Notes: generated from the letters alone by a model not told the origin. A stretch of DNA of 64,000 nt from Roseateles noduli (GCA_002205125.1 NIOE01000016.1:142627-206626), one strand, 5' to 3'; shown: positions 16,071 to 27,633, counted from the stretch's first letter. Translations and numbers: made by a program.

Positions 16071-16664
16071 TCAGGCGACGCTGTCGGCCACCAGGTCCAC
16101 CATGACCTGCAGGCTCTTCAGCACCGGCGCCGGATCGTCGGCGTACTGCGCCTGCACGATCGCCCCGTCGACCGCGACGGACAGCGCCGCGGCGATCTTC
16201 CTGCGCTGCCGCGACGCGGGCAGCAGTCCGGCGATCGCGTCGGTCATGTCCTGCTTGTGGCGGCGCGTCACCTCGACCACCTCGGGCAGGCTGGGTCCCA
16301 TCTCGCCGACGCCGTTCAGGAACGCGCAGCCGCGGAACTCCCCGAGGGCCTGACCGCCGAACCACTCGGCCATCGTCGGCACCAGCGCGCCGGCGCCCTT
16401 CGCCCCGCCGCGGTGACGCGCGAGCGCCCCGTTGAACCAATCCATCCACCGCCCGTGTCGCAGCTCCAGGTAGGCCAGGATCAGGTCGTTCTTGCTCGGG
16501 AAGTGCCGGTAGAAGGTGACCTTCGTGACGCCTGACGCCGCGATCACGCGGTCGACGCCGGTGGCACGGATGCCCTCGGCGTAGAACAGGTCGTGGGCGG
16601 TGCGCAGGATGCGTTCGCGGGCGGGCAGCTCGCCCATGTCCACGCTGCCGTTGGTGTCGTCCAT
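16071..16664 (-). CDS. TetR-family repressor
   Basis: 197 residues from ATG 16664. The longer reading from 16712 would run through the operator and is unlikely. HTH at residues ~14-60 ([43 protein letters not shown]). The C-terminal domain has [12 protein letters not shown], typical of the group that controls redox and detoxification enzymes. Two palindromic boxes lie just upstream, shared with the divergent DUF1348 gene, so autoregulation plus control of that gene is likely. The downstream FAH-family gene may be co-transcribed. Confidence 0.88.
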   Translation of the reverse strand: MDDTNGSVDMGELPARERILRTAHDLFYAEGIRATGVDRVIAASGVTKVTFYRHFPSKNDLILAYLELRHGRWMDWFNGALARHRGGAKGAGALVPTMAEWFGGQALGEFRGCAFLNGVGEMGPSLPEVVEVTRRHKQDMTDAIAGLLPASRQRRKIAAALSVAVDGAIVQAQYADDPAPVLKSLQVMVDLVADSVA

Positions 16665-16672
16665 CCGATCAT

Positions 16673-16692
16673 TGTAGACAGACCTGTCTACA
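16673..16692. promoter_or_regulatory. TetR operator box 1
   Basis: Perfect 9-bp arms TGTAGACAG and CTGTCTACA around an AC centre. It sits 8-9 bp upstream of the tetR start at 16664. The TAGAC...GTCTA layout resembles operators known for NemR-type TetR repressors. Confidence 0.75.
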
Positions 16693-16711
16693 TCCGCCAG
16701 AATCCGACCCA

Positions 16712-16731
16712 CGTAGACAGACCTGTCTACA
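16712..16731. promoter_or_regulatory. TetR operator box 2
   Basis: Second copy of the box, with perfect 8-bp arms GTAGACAG and CTGTCTAC around the same AC centre. It is centred 39 bp from box 1, close to four helical turns, so two repressor dimers could bind the same face. It faces the divergent DUF1348 gene. Confidence 0.75.
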
Positions 16732-16816
16732 TGAGCTGATGGACCGTTCCATCCATCGATCGATCGGCCGCCCGATCTCTACCGACCCTCCCGCCTTCGA
16801 CGAAAGGACCCCGACC

Positions 16817-17284
16817 ATGGACACCCGCCCGCCCCTGCCCCCGTTCACCCGCGAGACCGCGATCCAGAAGATCCGCCTGGCTGAAGACGGCTGGAACAGC
16901 CGCGACCCGGCGCGCATCGTGCTGGCCTACAGCCCGGATACCAAGTGGCGCAACCGGGCCGAGTTCCCGCAAGGCCGCGCCGAGGCGCAGGCGCTGCTGG
17001 AGCGCAAGTGGACGCGCGAGCTGGACTACCGCCTGATCAAGGAACTGTGGGCCTTCGAAGGCAACCGCATCGCGGTGCGCTTCGTCTACGAGTGGCATGA
17101 CGACGCCGGAAACTGGTTCCGCAGCCACGGCAACGAGAACTGGGAGTTCGACGCCCAGGGGCTGATGACGCACCGTCACGCCAGCATCAACGATCAGCCG
17201 ATCAAGGCTGCGGATCGCAAGTTCCATTGGCCGCTGGGGCGTCGTCCGGATGACCACCCAGGCCTGACCGAACTGGGTCTCTGA
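16817..17284 (+). CDS. DUF1348 / SnoaL-like (NTF2-fold) protein
   Basis: 155-residue protein of the DUF1348 family, a cone-like NTF2 fold. Characteristic blocks are [62 protein letters not shown] and the C-terminal [21 protein letters not shown]. No biochemical role is firmly known to me. GAAAGGA nine bases before ATG 16817 supports this start. It is divergent from the TetR gene and preceded by the twin operator, so it is probably induced when that repressor is released. Confidence 0.88.
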   Translation: MDTRPPLPPFTRETAIQKIRLAEDGWNSRDPARIVLAYSPDTKWRNRAEFPQGRAEAQALLERKWTRELDYRLIKELWAFEGNRIAVRFVYEWHDDAGNWFRSHGNENWEFDAQGLMTHRHASINDQPIKAADRKFHWPLGRRPDDHPGLTELGL

Positions 17285-17330
17285 GCGCCCTCCGCTGACA
17301 ACGGGTGGTCGGCTCCGGCTGCAAGTTGGA

Positions 17331-19527
<2,197 letters not shown>

Positions 19528-19536
19528 CCGACACGA

Positions 19537-20562
19537 CTAGCCTTCGATGATGTTGAGGAAGTGATCCAGGATCACGAAGTGGTCCTCGAAGAGCTGCGAC
19601 TCCATCGCTGGCAGCTCGTCGCGGTGGAACCAGCGCGCTTCCTTGACGTCGTCGCTGCCGACGACTTCGGGCAGCGTGCCCATCTCTCCGAACTTGAAGT
19701 GGTGCGCCATCGTGATCAGCCGGCCGCGCGCGCTGCGCAGCGGATCCTCGAAGGTCTCGACGCCGTGCAGCGCCGCCAGGATCGAGGCCGGCAGCAGCGG
19801 GAACTGCGTCTCCTCGATCAGCTCGCGGACCGCGCAGGCGACCAGCTTCTCGCCGCGATCCAGGTGGCCGCCGGGCACCGCCCAGAGATCCTCGCCGAAC
19901 GGCCCCTTGCGGCGCACCAGCAGCACGTGGTCGCCCACCGTCACGACCGCGTCGCCCGTCATGTAGGCGACCGCCGTGTATTTCTTGCGATAGGTCGCGA
20001 TCGCGGCGTGCTCCGCCTTGCGCTTGCGGTACTCGGGCAGCCGGCTCCAGGCCTGCAGCCAGGCCCGGACCGGCGCGCTGACGTAAGGCGTCATCACCGA
20101 CAACGCGGCGTCCGGATCGTCGGCCTCGAAGAACACCTGGCGCATCGCCGTCGCGTCGACGTCGGCGAGCCGTTCCACCAGTTGCTGCCGCCAGCGCGGA
20201 AAGTTGTTGAGGTAGTAGCTCGTGTGGTCCTTCTGGTGGCCGACCAGCACGATGTCCGCCTCCTCGCCGGCGATCGCGCGCACGCCCATCGTCACGGCGG
20301 CGTTCCAGCGCTTGTCGTCGAAATAGTCGCGCACCGGCAGCACGTGCAGGCGCTGCTGCTGCTCCGGCGTCAGGTTGGCCAGCAGCATCTGCCGGCGTTC
20401 CTCATGCACGAACGGGTTGCGCGGATCGCGCGCCTTGTACGAGGAACCCAGCACCGCGATCACCTCGTCGGCGAGCCCGAAGGCCGCCTGGAACAACGCC
20501 TCCTGTCCGAGGTGCACCAGCTGCCAGCGGCCGACCACGACGGCGACGGTCTTGCGAGTCAT
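19537..20562 (-). CDS. Bifunctional nicotinamide-nucleotide adenylyltransferase/Nudix hydrolase
   Basis: 341 residues. The N-terminal nucleotidyltransferase domain (1-~190) makes NAD from NMN and ATP. The C-terminal Nudix domain (~200-341) is of the ADP-ribose pyrophosphatase type, with the box PGGHLDRGE...RELIEET near residues 228-250. The architecture matches NadM-Nudix fusions such as Slr0787. Odd point: the nucleotide-binding HxGH motif reads HLGQ (His17 to Gln20), so the second His is replaced. The S-Y-Y-L-N and T-A-M-R motifs are present. It is the last gene of the NAD salvage operon, 29 bp after nadE, and convergent with pobA. Confidence 0.9.
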   Translation of the reverse strand: MTRKTVAVVVGRWQLVHLGQEALFQAAFGLADEVIAVLGSSYKARDPRNPFVHEERRQMLLANLTPEQQQRLHVLPVRDYFDDKRWNAAVTMGVRAIAGEEADIVLVGHQKDHTSYYLNNFPRWRQQLVERLADVDATAMRQVFFEADDPDAALSVMTPYVSAPVRAWLQAWSRLPEYRKRKAEHAAIATYRKKYTAVAYMTGDAVVTVGDHVLLVRRKGPFGEDLWAVPGGHLDRGEKLVACAVRELIEETQFPLLPASILAALHGVETFEDPLRSARGRLITMAHHFKFGEMGTLPEVVGSDDVKEARWFHRDELPAMESQLFEDHFVILDHFLNIIEG

Positions 20563-20591
20563 GAATGTCCTTCCGATGCTCAGTGCAATGA

Positions 20592-22304
20592 TCAATAGTG
20601 CTTCGCCGCGATCGGCAACTGCCGGCCGCTGCCGAAGGCGCGCGCCCGCAGCCGCACCATGGGCGGGGCCTGGCGGCGCTTGTATTCGTTGCGGGCGATC
20701 ATGCCCTTGATCCTGGCGATCAGCGCCTGACCTTCGTCGCTCTCGCGCAGCGCGGCGACGGCGGCTTCGGCGGCGGTGCGTTCGTCGTCGGCGAGGCGCT
20801 CGCCTTCGATCAGGACCTTCAGCACCTCGTCCAGCACTTCGTAAGGCGGGAGGCTGTCGGTGTCGCGTTGATCGGGCGCGAGCTCGGCGCTCGGCGGCTT
20901 GTCGAGGATCGCCGCCGGGATGATCTCGCGGCCCGCCGTCTCGTTCAGATGGCGGCTCAGCGCGAAGACCTCCGTCTTGTAGAGATCGCCGATCAGGCCC
21001 AGTCCGCCGTTGGTGTCGCCGTAGAGCGTGCAGTAGCCGACGGCGATCTCGCTCTTGTTGCCGGTCGTCAGCAGCAGGTGGCCCTGTGCGTTCGAGACGG
21101 TCATCAGCAGCGTGCCGCGCACGCGCGCCTGCAGGTTCTCCAGCGCGAGGCCGGACGGCCTCAGCGCCAGCGTGCTCGCCGTCATCGTGTCGCCGACCTG
21201 GCGGACGATGTCCTCGATCGGGCAGATGTCCAGCGGGATGCCGAGCGCGTCGCACAGCGCCTTGGAATCGTCGACGCTGCCCGACGACGAGAAGCGCGAC
21301 GGCATCGTGATCCCCGAAACCTTGTCCGCGCCTAGCGCCTCCACGGCCAGCGCCAGCGTCAGCGCGGAGTCGATGCCGCCCGAGGATCCGACAATGACGC
21401 GGTCGAAGCCGCAGCGTCGGGCGTAGTCTCGCAGGCCGAGCACGATCTGCCGGCGGTAGAACGCCATCGTGTCGAGTCCCGCGCGCGCCGGCGGTGCTGG
21501 GAGCGCGCCGCCGTCACGAGACGAGAAGAGACCGCGGTCCGTTTCGAAGCGCAGCGTGACGACGTGGGATTCGAAGCGGTCCGCCTCGAACACCACGCCG
21601 GGCTCCGGCTCGATCGCGAAGGACGCGCCGTCGTAGACCAACTGGTCGTGGCCGCCGATCTGGTTCACGAACACCAGCGGCAGGCGATGGCGCCAGCAGG
21701 CGGCGCGGAACACGGCATGGCGCTGCTCGCGCTTGCCGATGTTGCTCGGGCTCGCGTTGATCGAGACGATCAGGTCCGGCGCCGCGTCGGCCAGCCGCTG
21801 GAAGGGATTGACCGCGTAGTCCTTGCCGTCGTCGTTCCAGCCGTCCTCGCAGATCATGAAGCCGACCTGCGTGCCGCCGATGCGCAGCACGCGGGCGACG
21901 TCGGGACCGGGCTCGAAGTGGCGACGCTCGTCGAAGACGTTGTAGGTCGGCAGCAGCTGCTTGTGATAGTCGAGCAGCACCTCGCCGTCGCGGATCACGA
22001 GCAGCGAATTGCGGAAGGCCTTGCCCGCGCCGGGATTGCGCGTCGGCGCGCCGACGACCCAGTAGACGGAGTCGACCTCGCGCGTCGCGGCCAGCAGCGC
22101 GGTCATCGCGCGGTCCAGGCGCTGGCGGAAGTCCTCGTCGTCGAGCAGGTCCGCCGGGTAGTAGCCGGTCAGCGAGAGTTCAGGGAAGACGACCAGGTCG
22201 GCGCCGTCGTGACGCGCCTGCCGTGCGGCTTCCAGATGCAGCGCGAGGTTGCCTTCGAGATCGCCGATCGTCGGGTTGATCTGGGCCAGGGTGATCTTGA
22301 GCAT
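20592..22304 (-). CDS. nadE: Glutamine-dependent NAD+ synthase
   Basis: 570 residues. The N-terminal nitrilase-type glutaminase domain (~1-270) has the Glu-Lys-Cys triad visible in FPELSLTGY, YHKQLLP and MICEDGW. The C-terminal synthetase domain has the ATP-pyrophosphatase loop SSGGIDSALTLALA near residue 305, followed by GDTNGGLGLIGDLYKTEVF. It converts deamido-NAD, ATP and glutamine to NAD. ATG 22304 is chosen over 22325 because GGAG lies just upstream and the protein then begins MLKITLAQINP, as in the family. The pncB stop is 17 bp upstream. Confidence 0.95.
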   Translation of the reverse strand: MLKITLAQINPTIGDLEGNLALHLEAARQARHDGADLVVFPELSLTGYYPADLLDDEDFRQRLDRAMTALLAATREVDSVYWVVGAPTRNPGAGKAFRNSLLVIRDGEVLLDYHKQLLPTYNVFDERRHFEPGPDVARVLRIGGTQVGFMICEDGWNDDGKDYAVNPFQRLADAAPDLIVSINASPSNIGKREQRHAVFRAACWRHRLPLVFVNQIGGHDQLVYDGASFAIEPEPGVVFEADRFESHVVTLRFETDRGLFSSRDGGALPAPPARAGLDTMAFYRRQIVLGLRDYARRCGFDRVIVGSSGGIDSALTLALAVEALGADKVSGITMPSRFSSSGSVDDSKALCDALGIPLDICPIEDIVRQVGDTMTASTLALRPSGLALENLQARVRGTLLMTVSNAQGHLLLTTGNKSEIAVGYCTLYGDTNGGLGLIGDLYKTEVFALSRHLNETAGREIIPAAILDKPPSAELAPDQRDTDSLPPYEVLDEVLKVLIEGERLADDERTAAEAAVAALRESDEGQALIARIKGMIARNEYKRRQAPPMVRLRARAFGSGRQLPIAAKHY

Positions 22305-22321
22305 GACTTCGCTCCGTTCCT

Positions 22322-23572
22322 TCATTCGGTGTCGACGCGGAACACCTGCCGCAGATAGTCCAGGAAGGTCTGGTCATCGCAGAGCGTCTTGCCCGGCGCG
22401 TCCGAGAGCTTCGCGACCGACTGCCCGTTGCACCGGACCAGCTTCATGACGATGTTGAGCGGCTTCGGTCCGAGCTCGTTGCTCAGGTACGTACCGATGC
22501 CGAAGCCCACCGGCACGCGCTGCGCGAAGTGTGTGTGCAGGCGGAAAGCCTCGTCGCAGTTCAGCCCGTCGCTGAACACCAGGCGCTTGGTGAACGGATC
22601 GACGCGCAGCGTCGCGTAGTGCGCGAGCGCCTTCTCGCCCCAGACCACCGGATCGCCGCTGTCGTGCCGCAGGCCGTCGAACAGCTTCGCGAAGTACAGG
22701 TCGAAGTCGGCGAGGAACGCGTCCATGCCGATCACGTCGGTGAGCGCGATGCCCAGGTCACCGCGGTACTCCTGCACCCAGCCTTCCAGCGCGGCCTTCT
22801 GCGACAGCCGCAGCTGCACGCCGACCGCCTGGTAGGTCTGCAGGTACTCGTGCGCCATCGTGCCGATGGGGATGAGGCCGTGCCGACGCGCCAGCTCGAC
22901 GTTGGACGTGCCCTTGATCACGGAGGGGATCTCGCGCTTCAGCGTCGCCACCACCTCGTCATGCCACTCGCCCGAGAAGCGCCGGCGCAAGCCGAAGTCG
23001 AAGAACTCGAAGGGATAGGCGTCCTCGCCGAGCGTCGCCGGCACGGACGCCGCGTAGTCGCGCAAGCGTTGCGTCTTCGCCGCGAGCCGCGCGCGGCCTT
23101 CGGCCAGCACCTCGTCCTCGCGGCCTGCGCACAGGCGGCGGAAGTACAGCTCGTTCACGATGGCGAGCACGAAGATCTCGAACGCCATCACGTGGACCTG
23201 CGGCCCCTTCGCGACGATGACCAGTTGGCCCGCTTCGGCGCCCTCGCCCGGCCGCGCCTCGATGAACCGGCGCTGGAAGCGGAAGATCCGCAGGAAGTCG
23301 ATGAAGTCCGACTTCATGAAGCGCAGGCCGCCGAGGTAGGCGAGCTCCTCGTCGCTGAAGCTCAGCGTGCAGAGATGGTCCAGCTCGCGGTTGACCGCGT
23401 CGCTGAGCTCGCTCAACGGGAAGGCCGGCGTGTTGCGGCAGACGAAGCGGTACTCCGCGTCGTTGGCGGGGAACGCGTGCAGCAGCGTCTGCCACATCGT
23501 GAACTTGTAGAGATCGGTCTCCAGCAGCGAGCGGATGACGGGGGCGAAGGTCGTGTCGGAGGTGTCGTTCAT
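22322..23572 (-). CDS. pncB: Nicotinate phosphoribosyltransferase
   Basis: 416 residues, typical bacterial PncB length. It forms nicotinate mononucleotide from nicotinate and PRPP with ATP hydrolysis. Family signatures: [14 protein letters not shown] at residues 15-28, [11 protein letters not shown] near residue 190, [26 protein letters not shown] with the phosphorylatable His near residue 241, and [12 protein letters not shown] near the C-terminus. It is second in the operon, 13 bp after the nicotinamidase gene, and supplies the step between nicotinamidase and the adenylyltransferase/NadE reactions. Confidence 0.96.
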   Translation of the reverse strand: MNDTSDTTFAPVIRSLLETDLYKFTMWQTLLHAFPANDAEYRFVCRNTPAFPLSELSDAVNRELDHLCTLSFSDEELAYLGGLRFMKSDFIDFLRIFRFQRRFIEARPGEGAEAGQLVIVAKGPQVHVMAFEIFVLAIVNELYFRRLCAGREDEVLAEGRARLAAKTQRLRDYAASVPATLGEDAYPFEFFDFGLRRRFSGEWHDEVVATLKREIPSVIKGTSNVELARRHGLIPIGTMAHEYLQTYQAVGVQLRLSQKAALEGWVQEYRGDLGIALTDVIGMDAFLADFDLYFAKLFDGLRHDSGDPVVWGEKALAHYATLRVDPFTKRLVFSDGLNCDEAFRLHTHFAQRVPVGFGIGTYLSNELGPKPLNIVMKLVRCNGQSVAKLSDAPGKTLCDDQTFLDYLRQVFRVDTE

Positions 23573-23585
23573 GACATCGCTCCGC

Positions 23586-24458
23586 TCAGGCCGACAGCAG
23601 GCCGAGCGCCTGCGCCGCGGTCATCGTCCGGACGCCGAGCGCGCGGGCGCGGTCGACGAAGGCCGTCGCGCCGGACTCGAATCCGCCGACCGGGCTCATC
23701 GCATCCTCGATGAGCACGACGCGTGCGAGCCGCTCGGCGCTCATCTCCGCGAAGAGGTCCTCCGCCGTCGCCGCCACGCAATGGCTGCTGGCTTCCCCGG
23801 CGATCAAGGTCAGTCCCGGGAAGTCGACGATGCGATCGACCAGCGCCCGGTTGGTCTGCGTGCGCGGATCGGCGGCGATCGGGACCTCGGCGCGCACGGC
23901 GCTGTACTGCTCGGTCATCGGGTTCTGGCCCTTGAGGACCTTCTCCACCGTGCGCAGCCGCGCCGCTTCCCAACGGCCCAATGCAGCGGCGAGGTCGCCA
24001 TGCACGTTGTGGCCCCAGGTGCCGACGACGCAGTGCGTGGGCCACACCATCAGGATGTACTTCTTCGGACTGGCTTCCAGCGCGTCGAGGTAGGCCAGCA
24101 CCTGCTCGCGCAACGCGGCGTCGCGCGGCGCGAAGCGACCGGCACGGACGTCCTCGGCCTTGATCTGCGTGAAGGGTGCGACCGGTTGCGGCGCGCCGCT
24201 CGCCGCGTCGGCGCCGTCGGCACCGACAGCGCCCGGCTGTTGCCAGAATGCCGGCCGCTCGATCGCATAGACCGGGTGCGAGTCCAAGGTCACGACGATG
24301 TCCGCGATCGCGCCGCCCGCCTGATCCACCAGCGCGGCCAGGCGCTTCATGTCCGCGTCCGCGCCGGTGACAGGCAGCGTCGCGCCGTCGATGTCGCAGA
24401 AGTCGTTCTGCGGGTCGACGATCAGCAGTTGGAGGGGCTGGGTGCGTGGGGTGGTCAT
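23586..24458 (-). CDS. pncA: Nicotinamidase (cysteine hydrolase family)
   Basis: 290 residues. It is expected to deaminate nicotinamide to nicotinate, feeding PncB. Isochorismatase-like fold with Asp in [13 protein letters not shown] (residues 12-24), the Lys in [10 protein letters not shown] and the catalytic Cys near residue 227 in [11 protein letters not shown]. It is longer than typical PncA (about 210 residues) because of an insert around residues 75-120 ([25 protein letters not shown]). GGAG eight bases before ATG 24458 supports the start. It is the first gene of the salvage operon, with NrtR boxes upstream. Confidence 0.9.
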   Translation of the reverse strand: MTTPRTQPLQLLIVDPQNDFCDIDGATLPVTGADADMKRLAALVDQAGGAIADIVVTLDSHPVYAIERPAFWQQPGAVGADGADAASGAPQPVAPFTQIKAEDVRAGRFAPRDAALREQVLAYLDALEASPKKYILMVWPTHCVVGTWGHNVHGDLAAALGRWEAARLRTVEKVLKGQNPMTEQYSAVRAEVPIAADPRTQTNRALVDRIVDFPGLTLIAGEASSHCVAATAEDLFAEMSAERLARVVLIEDAMSPVGGFESGATAFVDRARALGVRTMTAAQALGLLSA

Positions 24459-24507
24459 GAGAACTCCGATTCCGTCTTTGTCATGTCGTGGCGCCAGCAT
24501 ATCCCAC

Positions 24508-24527
24508 TTCGTGCTTGTTTGCACTAA
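24508..24527. promoter_or_regulatory. Candidate NrtR box 1
   Basis: TTCGTGC-N6-GCACTAA, an imperfect inverted repeat, 50 bp upstream of the nicotinamidase start. The half-sites are identical to those of box 2, while the 6-bp spacer differs, as expected for a conserved protein-binding site. Confidence 0.75.
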
Positions 24528-24639
24528 GTCGTTGGACGAGCATGTACCGAGGGTGCAACGAGGTGTAGCGCCGTGTGCCATTGCGTCCAGGATGCGTTCA
24601 GCGATCCGGTTTGACGTCCGGAATCATTGCCGCCCATAA

Positions 24640-24659
24640 TTCGTGCCTTTCCGCACTAA
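24640..24659. promoter_or_regulatory. Candidate NrtR box 2
   Basis: Second TTCGTGC-N6-GCACTAA site, 132 bp from box 1 and immediately before nrtR. It overlaps a GTG at 24643 that would otherwise extend the nrtR reading frame, which argues for the downstream start at 24673. Confidence 0.75.
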
Positions 24660-24672
24660 GAAGAACAGGCCC

Positions 24673-25365
24673 GTGGACTTCCAACGCCCCATCGTCACCG
24701 TCGACATCGTCCTGCTGACGCTGCGCGACGACGTGCTGCACGCAGGTCTTGCGCAGCGGGACAAGGAGCCGGCGCTCGGCGCGTGGACGCTGCCGGGCGG
24801 CTGGGTGCACACGGACACCGACCAGGACGCCGACGACGCGGCCGCCCGCATCCTGCGGGAGAAGGCCGGACTGGTGTCGCCTTATCTGGAGCAGCTGAAG
24901 ACTTTCTCGGGGATGCATCGCGACTCGCGCGGGTGGTCGCTGTCGGTCAGCTACTACGCGGTCGTGCCCACGGACGTGGAAGTCGTCGGCGGAACCGGCG
25001 CTGCGGCGGGCGAGCGCTTCCGCTGGGCGGCCGTCGACAGCCTGCGCTCCCTCCCCTTCGACCACGCGCAGATCCTGCGCACGGCGGTCGAACGCGTGCG
25101 GTCGAAGACGCTGTATTCGTCGCTGCCCGTGCACCTGATGCCGGCCGAGTTCACGCTCGGCGAGCTGCAGCGCACCTACGAGCAGGTGCTGGGCGCCGAG
25201 CTCGACAAGCGCGGCTTCCGCCGTCGCATCGACGAGCTCGACGTGATCGAGGAGATCCCCGGCTCCTTCACCAGCGGCGGCAGCCATCGGCCCGCGCAGC
25301 TCTTCCGCAAGAAGGCGCATGCGCCGGCGTTGAAGACGGTGACGAGCAGTCTGGCGGTGGGCTGA
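24673..25365 (+). CDS. nrtR: Nudix-related transcriptional regulator of NAD metabolism
   Basis: 230 residues from GTG 24673. The N-terminal Nudix-like domain (~1-135) retains GAWTLPGGWVH, but the catalytic REUXEE pattern is degenerate (LREKAG), so it should sense rather than hydrolyse an ADP-ribose-type ligand. The C-terminal winged helix is typical of NrtR (SSLPVHLMPAEFTLGELQRTYEQVLG, then RGFRRRIDELDVIEEI). NrtR proteins repress NAD synthesis or salvage genes and release DNA on binding ADP-ribose. It is divergent from the four-gene salvage operon, with two matching boxes between. Confidence 0.92.
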   Translation: MDFQRPIVTVDIVLLTLRDDVLHAGLAQRDKEPALGAWTLPGGWVHTDTDQDADDAAARILREKAGLVSPYLEQLKTFSGMHRDSRGWSLSVSYYAVVPTDVEVVGGTGAAAGERFRWAAVDSLRSLPFDHAQILRTAVERVRSKTLYSSLPVHLMPAEFTLGELQRTYEQVLGAELDKRGFRRRIDELDVIEEIPGSFTSGGSHRPAQLFRKKAHAPALKTVTSSLAVG

Positions 25366-25431
25366 AGCCCATCGCCAAGCGGCCTTGCCGCGAGAGGCAG
25401 GCTCCCTTTGCGCCCCGCGCCCGGCAGGCGC

Positions 25432-26457
25432 TCACCGCGCGCTCAAGCCCTTGAGCAGCGCCTCGTGGAATTCCTTCGGCGACTCGACCTGCGGCGAGTG
25501 CCCCAGCGCGGGGAACTCGATCAACGACGCGCCCGGAATCATCCTCACCGTCGAGCGGCCCAGCGTCGCGTAGTCGCCGAGCTTCTCGGCGATCTCCTTC
25601 GGTGCGCGGACCGCGCCGGGCGCGGTACGGTCCTTGCCGCCTATCATCAGCAGCGTGCGCACCTGCAGCCGCGGCAGCTCCTGCACCACCGGCTGCGTGA
25701 AGATCATCTCCGACGTCTGCGCCTGGTTCCACGCCACCTGCTCGCGCCCCGGTCCCGCGTACTGGCCGGCGGACATGCGCACCCAGCGGTCGTACTCCGG
25801 CTTCCACTGGCCGTTGTAATAGAAGCGCAGCTGGTAGGCCTTGATGCTCTCCGCCGTGGTCTTCAACTCCTGCGCGTAGAGCTGGTCGATCGTCGCGTAC
25901 GGCACGCCGGCGGCCTGCCAGTCCTCCAGGCCCAGCGGGTTCACGACGACCAGCTGCTCCACCTGCGTCGGATACGCGAGCGCGAATCGCATCGCGAGCA
26001 TGCCGCCCATCGAATGCCCGATCACCGTCGCCTTCGCGATGCCCAGCGACTGCAGCAGCGCCTGCGTGTTGGCCGCAAGCTGGTTGAAGCTGAACTGGTA
26101 GCCCGTCGGCTTGCTCGACGCGCAGAAGCCGATCTGGTCCGGCGCGATGACGCGATAGCCCGCGCCGGTGAGCACGCTGATCGTCTGCTCCCAGGTCGCG
26201 CCGCAGAAGTTCTTGCCGTGCAGCAGGACGGCGGTCCGCCCGTTGGGCTGGCCCGTCGGCGCGACGTCCATGTAGACCATCTCCAGCGCCTGCCGCTGCG
26301 AGCTCAGCTTGAAGCGCTGCTGCGGATGCGGGTAGTCGAAGCCTTCCAGGCGCGCGCCGTAGGCGGGTGCAGAGACGGGTGCTGAAGCGGGGGCGCTCTG
26401 CGCATGGACGGACAGGGCGAGCACCGCGAGCGCGGTGGCGAGCAAGGTCTTCTTCAC
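25432..26457 (-). CDS. Secreted alpha/beta hydrolase
   Basis: 341 residues with a Sec signal peptide (MKKTLLATALAVLALSVHAQS) followed by an Ala/Pro-rich linker. The alpha/beta hydrolase fold has the oxyanion loop LLHGKNFCG, nucleophile elbow VIGHSMGGM with Ser near 149, Asp in MIGGKDRTAPG near 270 and His in FPALGHSPQ near 316. It is close to epoxide hydrolase and lipase-like periplasmic hydrolases. The substrate cannot be predicted. It is convergent with nrtR and lies downstream of the PEP mutase-family gene on the same strand. Confidence 0.88.
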   Translation of the reverse strand: MKKTLLATALAVLALSVHAQSAPASAPVSAPAYGARLEGFDYPHPQQRFKLSSQRQALEMVYMDVAPTGQPNGRTAVLLHGKNFCGATWEQTISVLTGAGYRVIAPDQIGFCASSKPTGYQFSFNQLAANTQALLQSLGIAKATVIGHSMGGMLAMRFALAYPTQVEQLVVVNPLGLEDWQAAGVPYATIDQLYAQELKTTAESIKAYQLRFYYNGQWKPEYDRWVRMSAGQYAGPGREQVAWNQAQTSEMIFTQPVVQELPRLQVRTLLMIGGKDRTAPGAVRAPKEIAEKLGDYATLGRSTVRMIPGASLIEFPALGHSPQVESPKEFHEALLKGLSAR

Positions 26458-26541
26458 GGGGAACTCCAGGAGAAAAGGGAACGGCGCGCCGCAGCGAGCA
26501 AGTGTCGTTCCCTCTCGTGTCCCGTGCGTGTCCCGGGGACT

Positions 26542-27372
26542 TCAGCGCTGATCGAGATAGCCGAAGCTGCCGTGGTCCCGGATCTCTTCGGCGGCCAGGC
26601 GCGCGGCCTTCATCGCATGCCGGAACAGCGACATCGCCAGGCTGACGCGCTTCACGCCAGCCTCGCCGAGTTCGCGCACGGTGAACGAGCGCCCCGGGAT
26701 GCCGGCCATGAAGTTCACCGGCTTCGTCACCGACGCACAGACCCGGCGCACCGCGTCGAGGTCCGGCAGCAGCGGCGCGAACAGCACGTCGGCGCCTGCG
26801 CGCTCGAAGGCCTGGAGGCGGCGGATCGTGTCGTCGAGGTCGTTGACGCCGTGGAGGAAGTTCTCCGAGCGCGCCGTCACCAGGAACGGGAACGGCAGCG
26901 CGCGCGCCGCCTCGACCGCGGCGGGAACGCGCTCGACGGCGAGATCGAAGGCCAGGATCGGTGATCCGCCCTCGCTCGACGAATCCTCGATGGAGCCGCC
27001 GACTGCGCCCGCCTCCGCCGCGAGACGGATCGTCAGCGCGCAGTCCTCGGGCCGGTGGCCGAAGCCGTTGCCCAGGTCGGCGCTCAACGGCAGCGGCGTG
27101 GCGCCCGCGAGCAGCCGGACGTGGGCCAGCGTCTCGTCACGCGTGAGCTGGCCGTCGCGACGACCGACGGCCTCGGCCGCCGCGGCGCTCGACGTGGCCA
27201 GTGCGGCGAAGCCCGCCTCCTGCAGCATGCGCGCCGAGGCGATGTCCCACGCGTTCGCGATCACGAAGGGGCCGGGCCGTTCATGCAGCGCGCGCAGCGC
27301 CACCGCCTTGGCGGACAGGCTCTCGACGGTGGAGTCGACAGTGGGAGCGACGGTCGTGGACGGGGTACTCAT
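26542..27372 (-). CDS. PEP mutase / isocitrate lyase-family protein
   Basis: 276-residue TIM-barrel protein of the isocitrate lyase/phosphoenolpyruvate mutase superfamily. Visible blocks: PFVIANAWDIASARMLQEAGFAALATSSAA (residues 35-64), PLSADLGNGFG with the metal-binding Asp region, GGSIEDSSSE near residue 129, FLVTARSENFL near residue 162 and KPVNFMAGIPG near residue 217. It could be a C-C or P-C lyase acting on a 2-oxoacid precursor; no phosphonate genes are nearby. It is 84 bp upstream of the hydrolase gene on the same strand. Confidence 0.85.
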   Translation of the reverse strand: MSTPSTTVAPTVDSTVESLSAKAVALRALHERPGPFVIANAWDIASARMLQEAGFAALATSSAAAAEAVGRRDGQLTRDETLAHVRLLAGATPLPLSADLGNGFGHRPEDCALTIRLAAEAGAVGGSIEDSSSEGGSPILAFDLAVERVPAAVEAARALPFPFLVTARSENFLHGVNDLDDTIRRLQAFERAGADVLFAPLLPDLDAVRRVCASVTKPVNFMAGIPGRSFTVRELGEAGVKRVSLAMSLFRHAMKAARLAAEEIRDHGSFGYLDQR

Positions 27373-27548
27373 GGGGGCCTCCTCGGTGGGTAGACGCCGG
27401 ATCCTAGGCCGCGCTGCTGCCGCCGTCTGGCAGCAATCGGACCTGTTCCTCGCCCGCCGCTACCTCCAAAAGGGTGGCGGCCCCGCGACGATTTCCCTTC
27501 GAACGGGGCGGATCGCGCGACCAGCGCCCCCTAGTCCCCATCCACAAT

Positions 27549-27567
27549 ATTGCGAACCATTCGCATT
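27549..27567. promoter_or_regulatory. Fur box upstream of the TonB-dependent receptor
   Basis: ATTGCGAA-CCA-TTCGCATT, arms matching at 7 of 8 positions, 67 bp before the receptor start. The layout fits Fur boxes seen in Burkholderiales, so iron repression of the receptor and the PepSY gene is likely. I see nothing else distinctive in 27373-27633. Confidence 0.65.
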
Positions 27568-27633
27568 TGCTAACGTATCGCGTTACGCTGAATTTCTGAT
27601 TTCCCCGTCTCCCCGCCTCTCCCGGTCCACACC

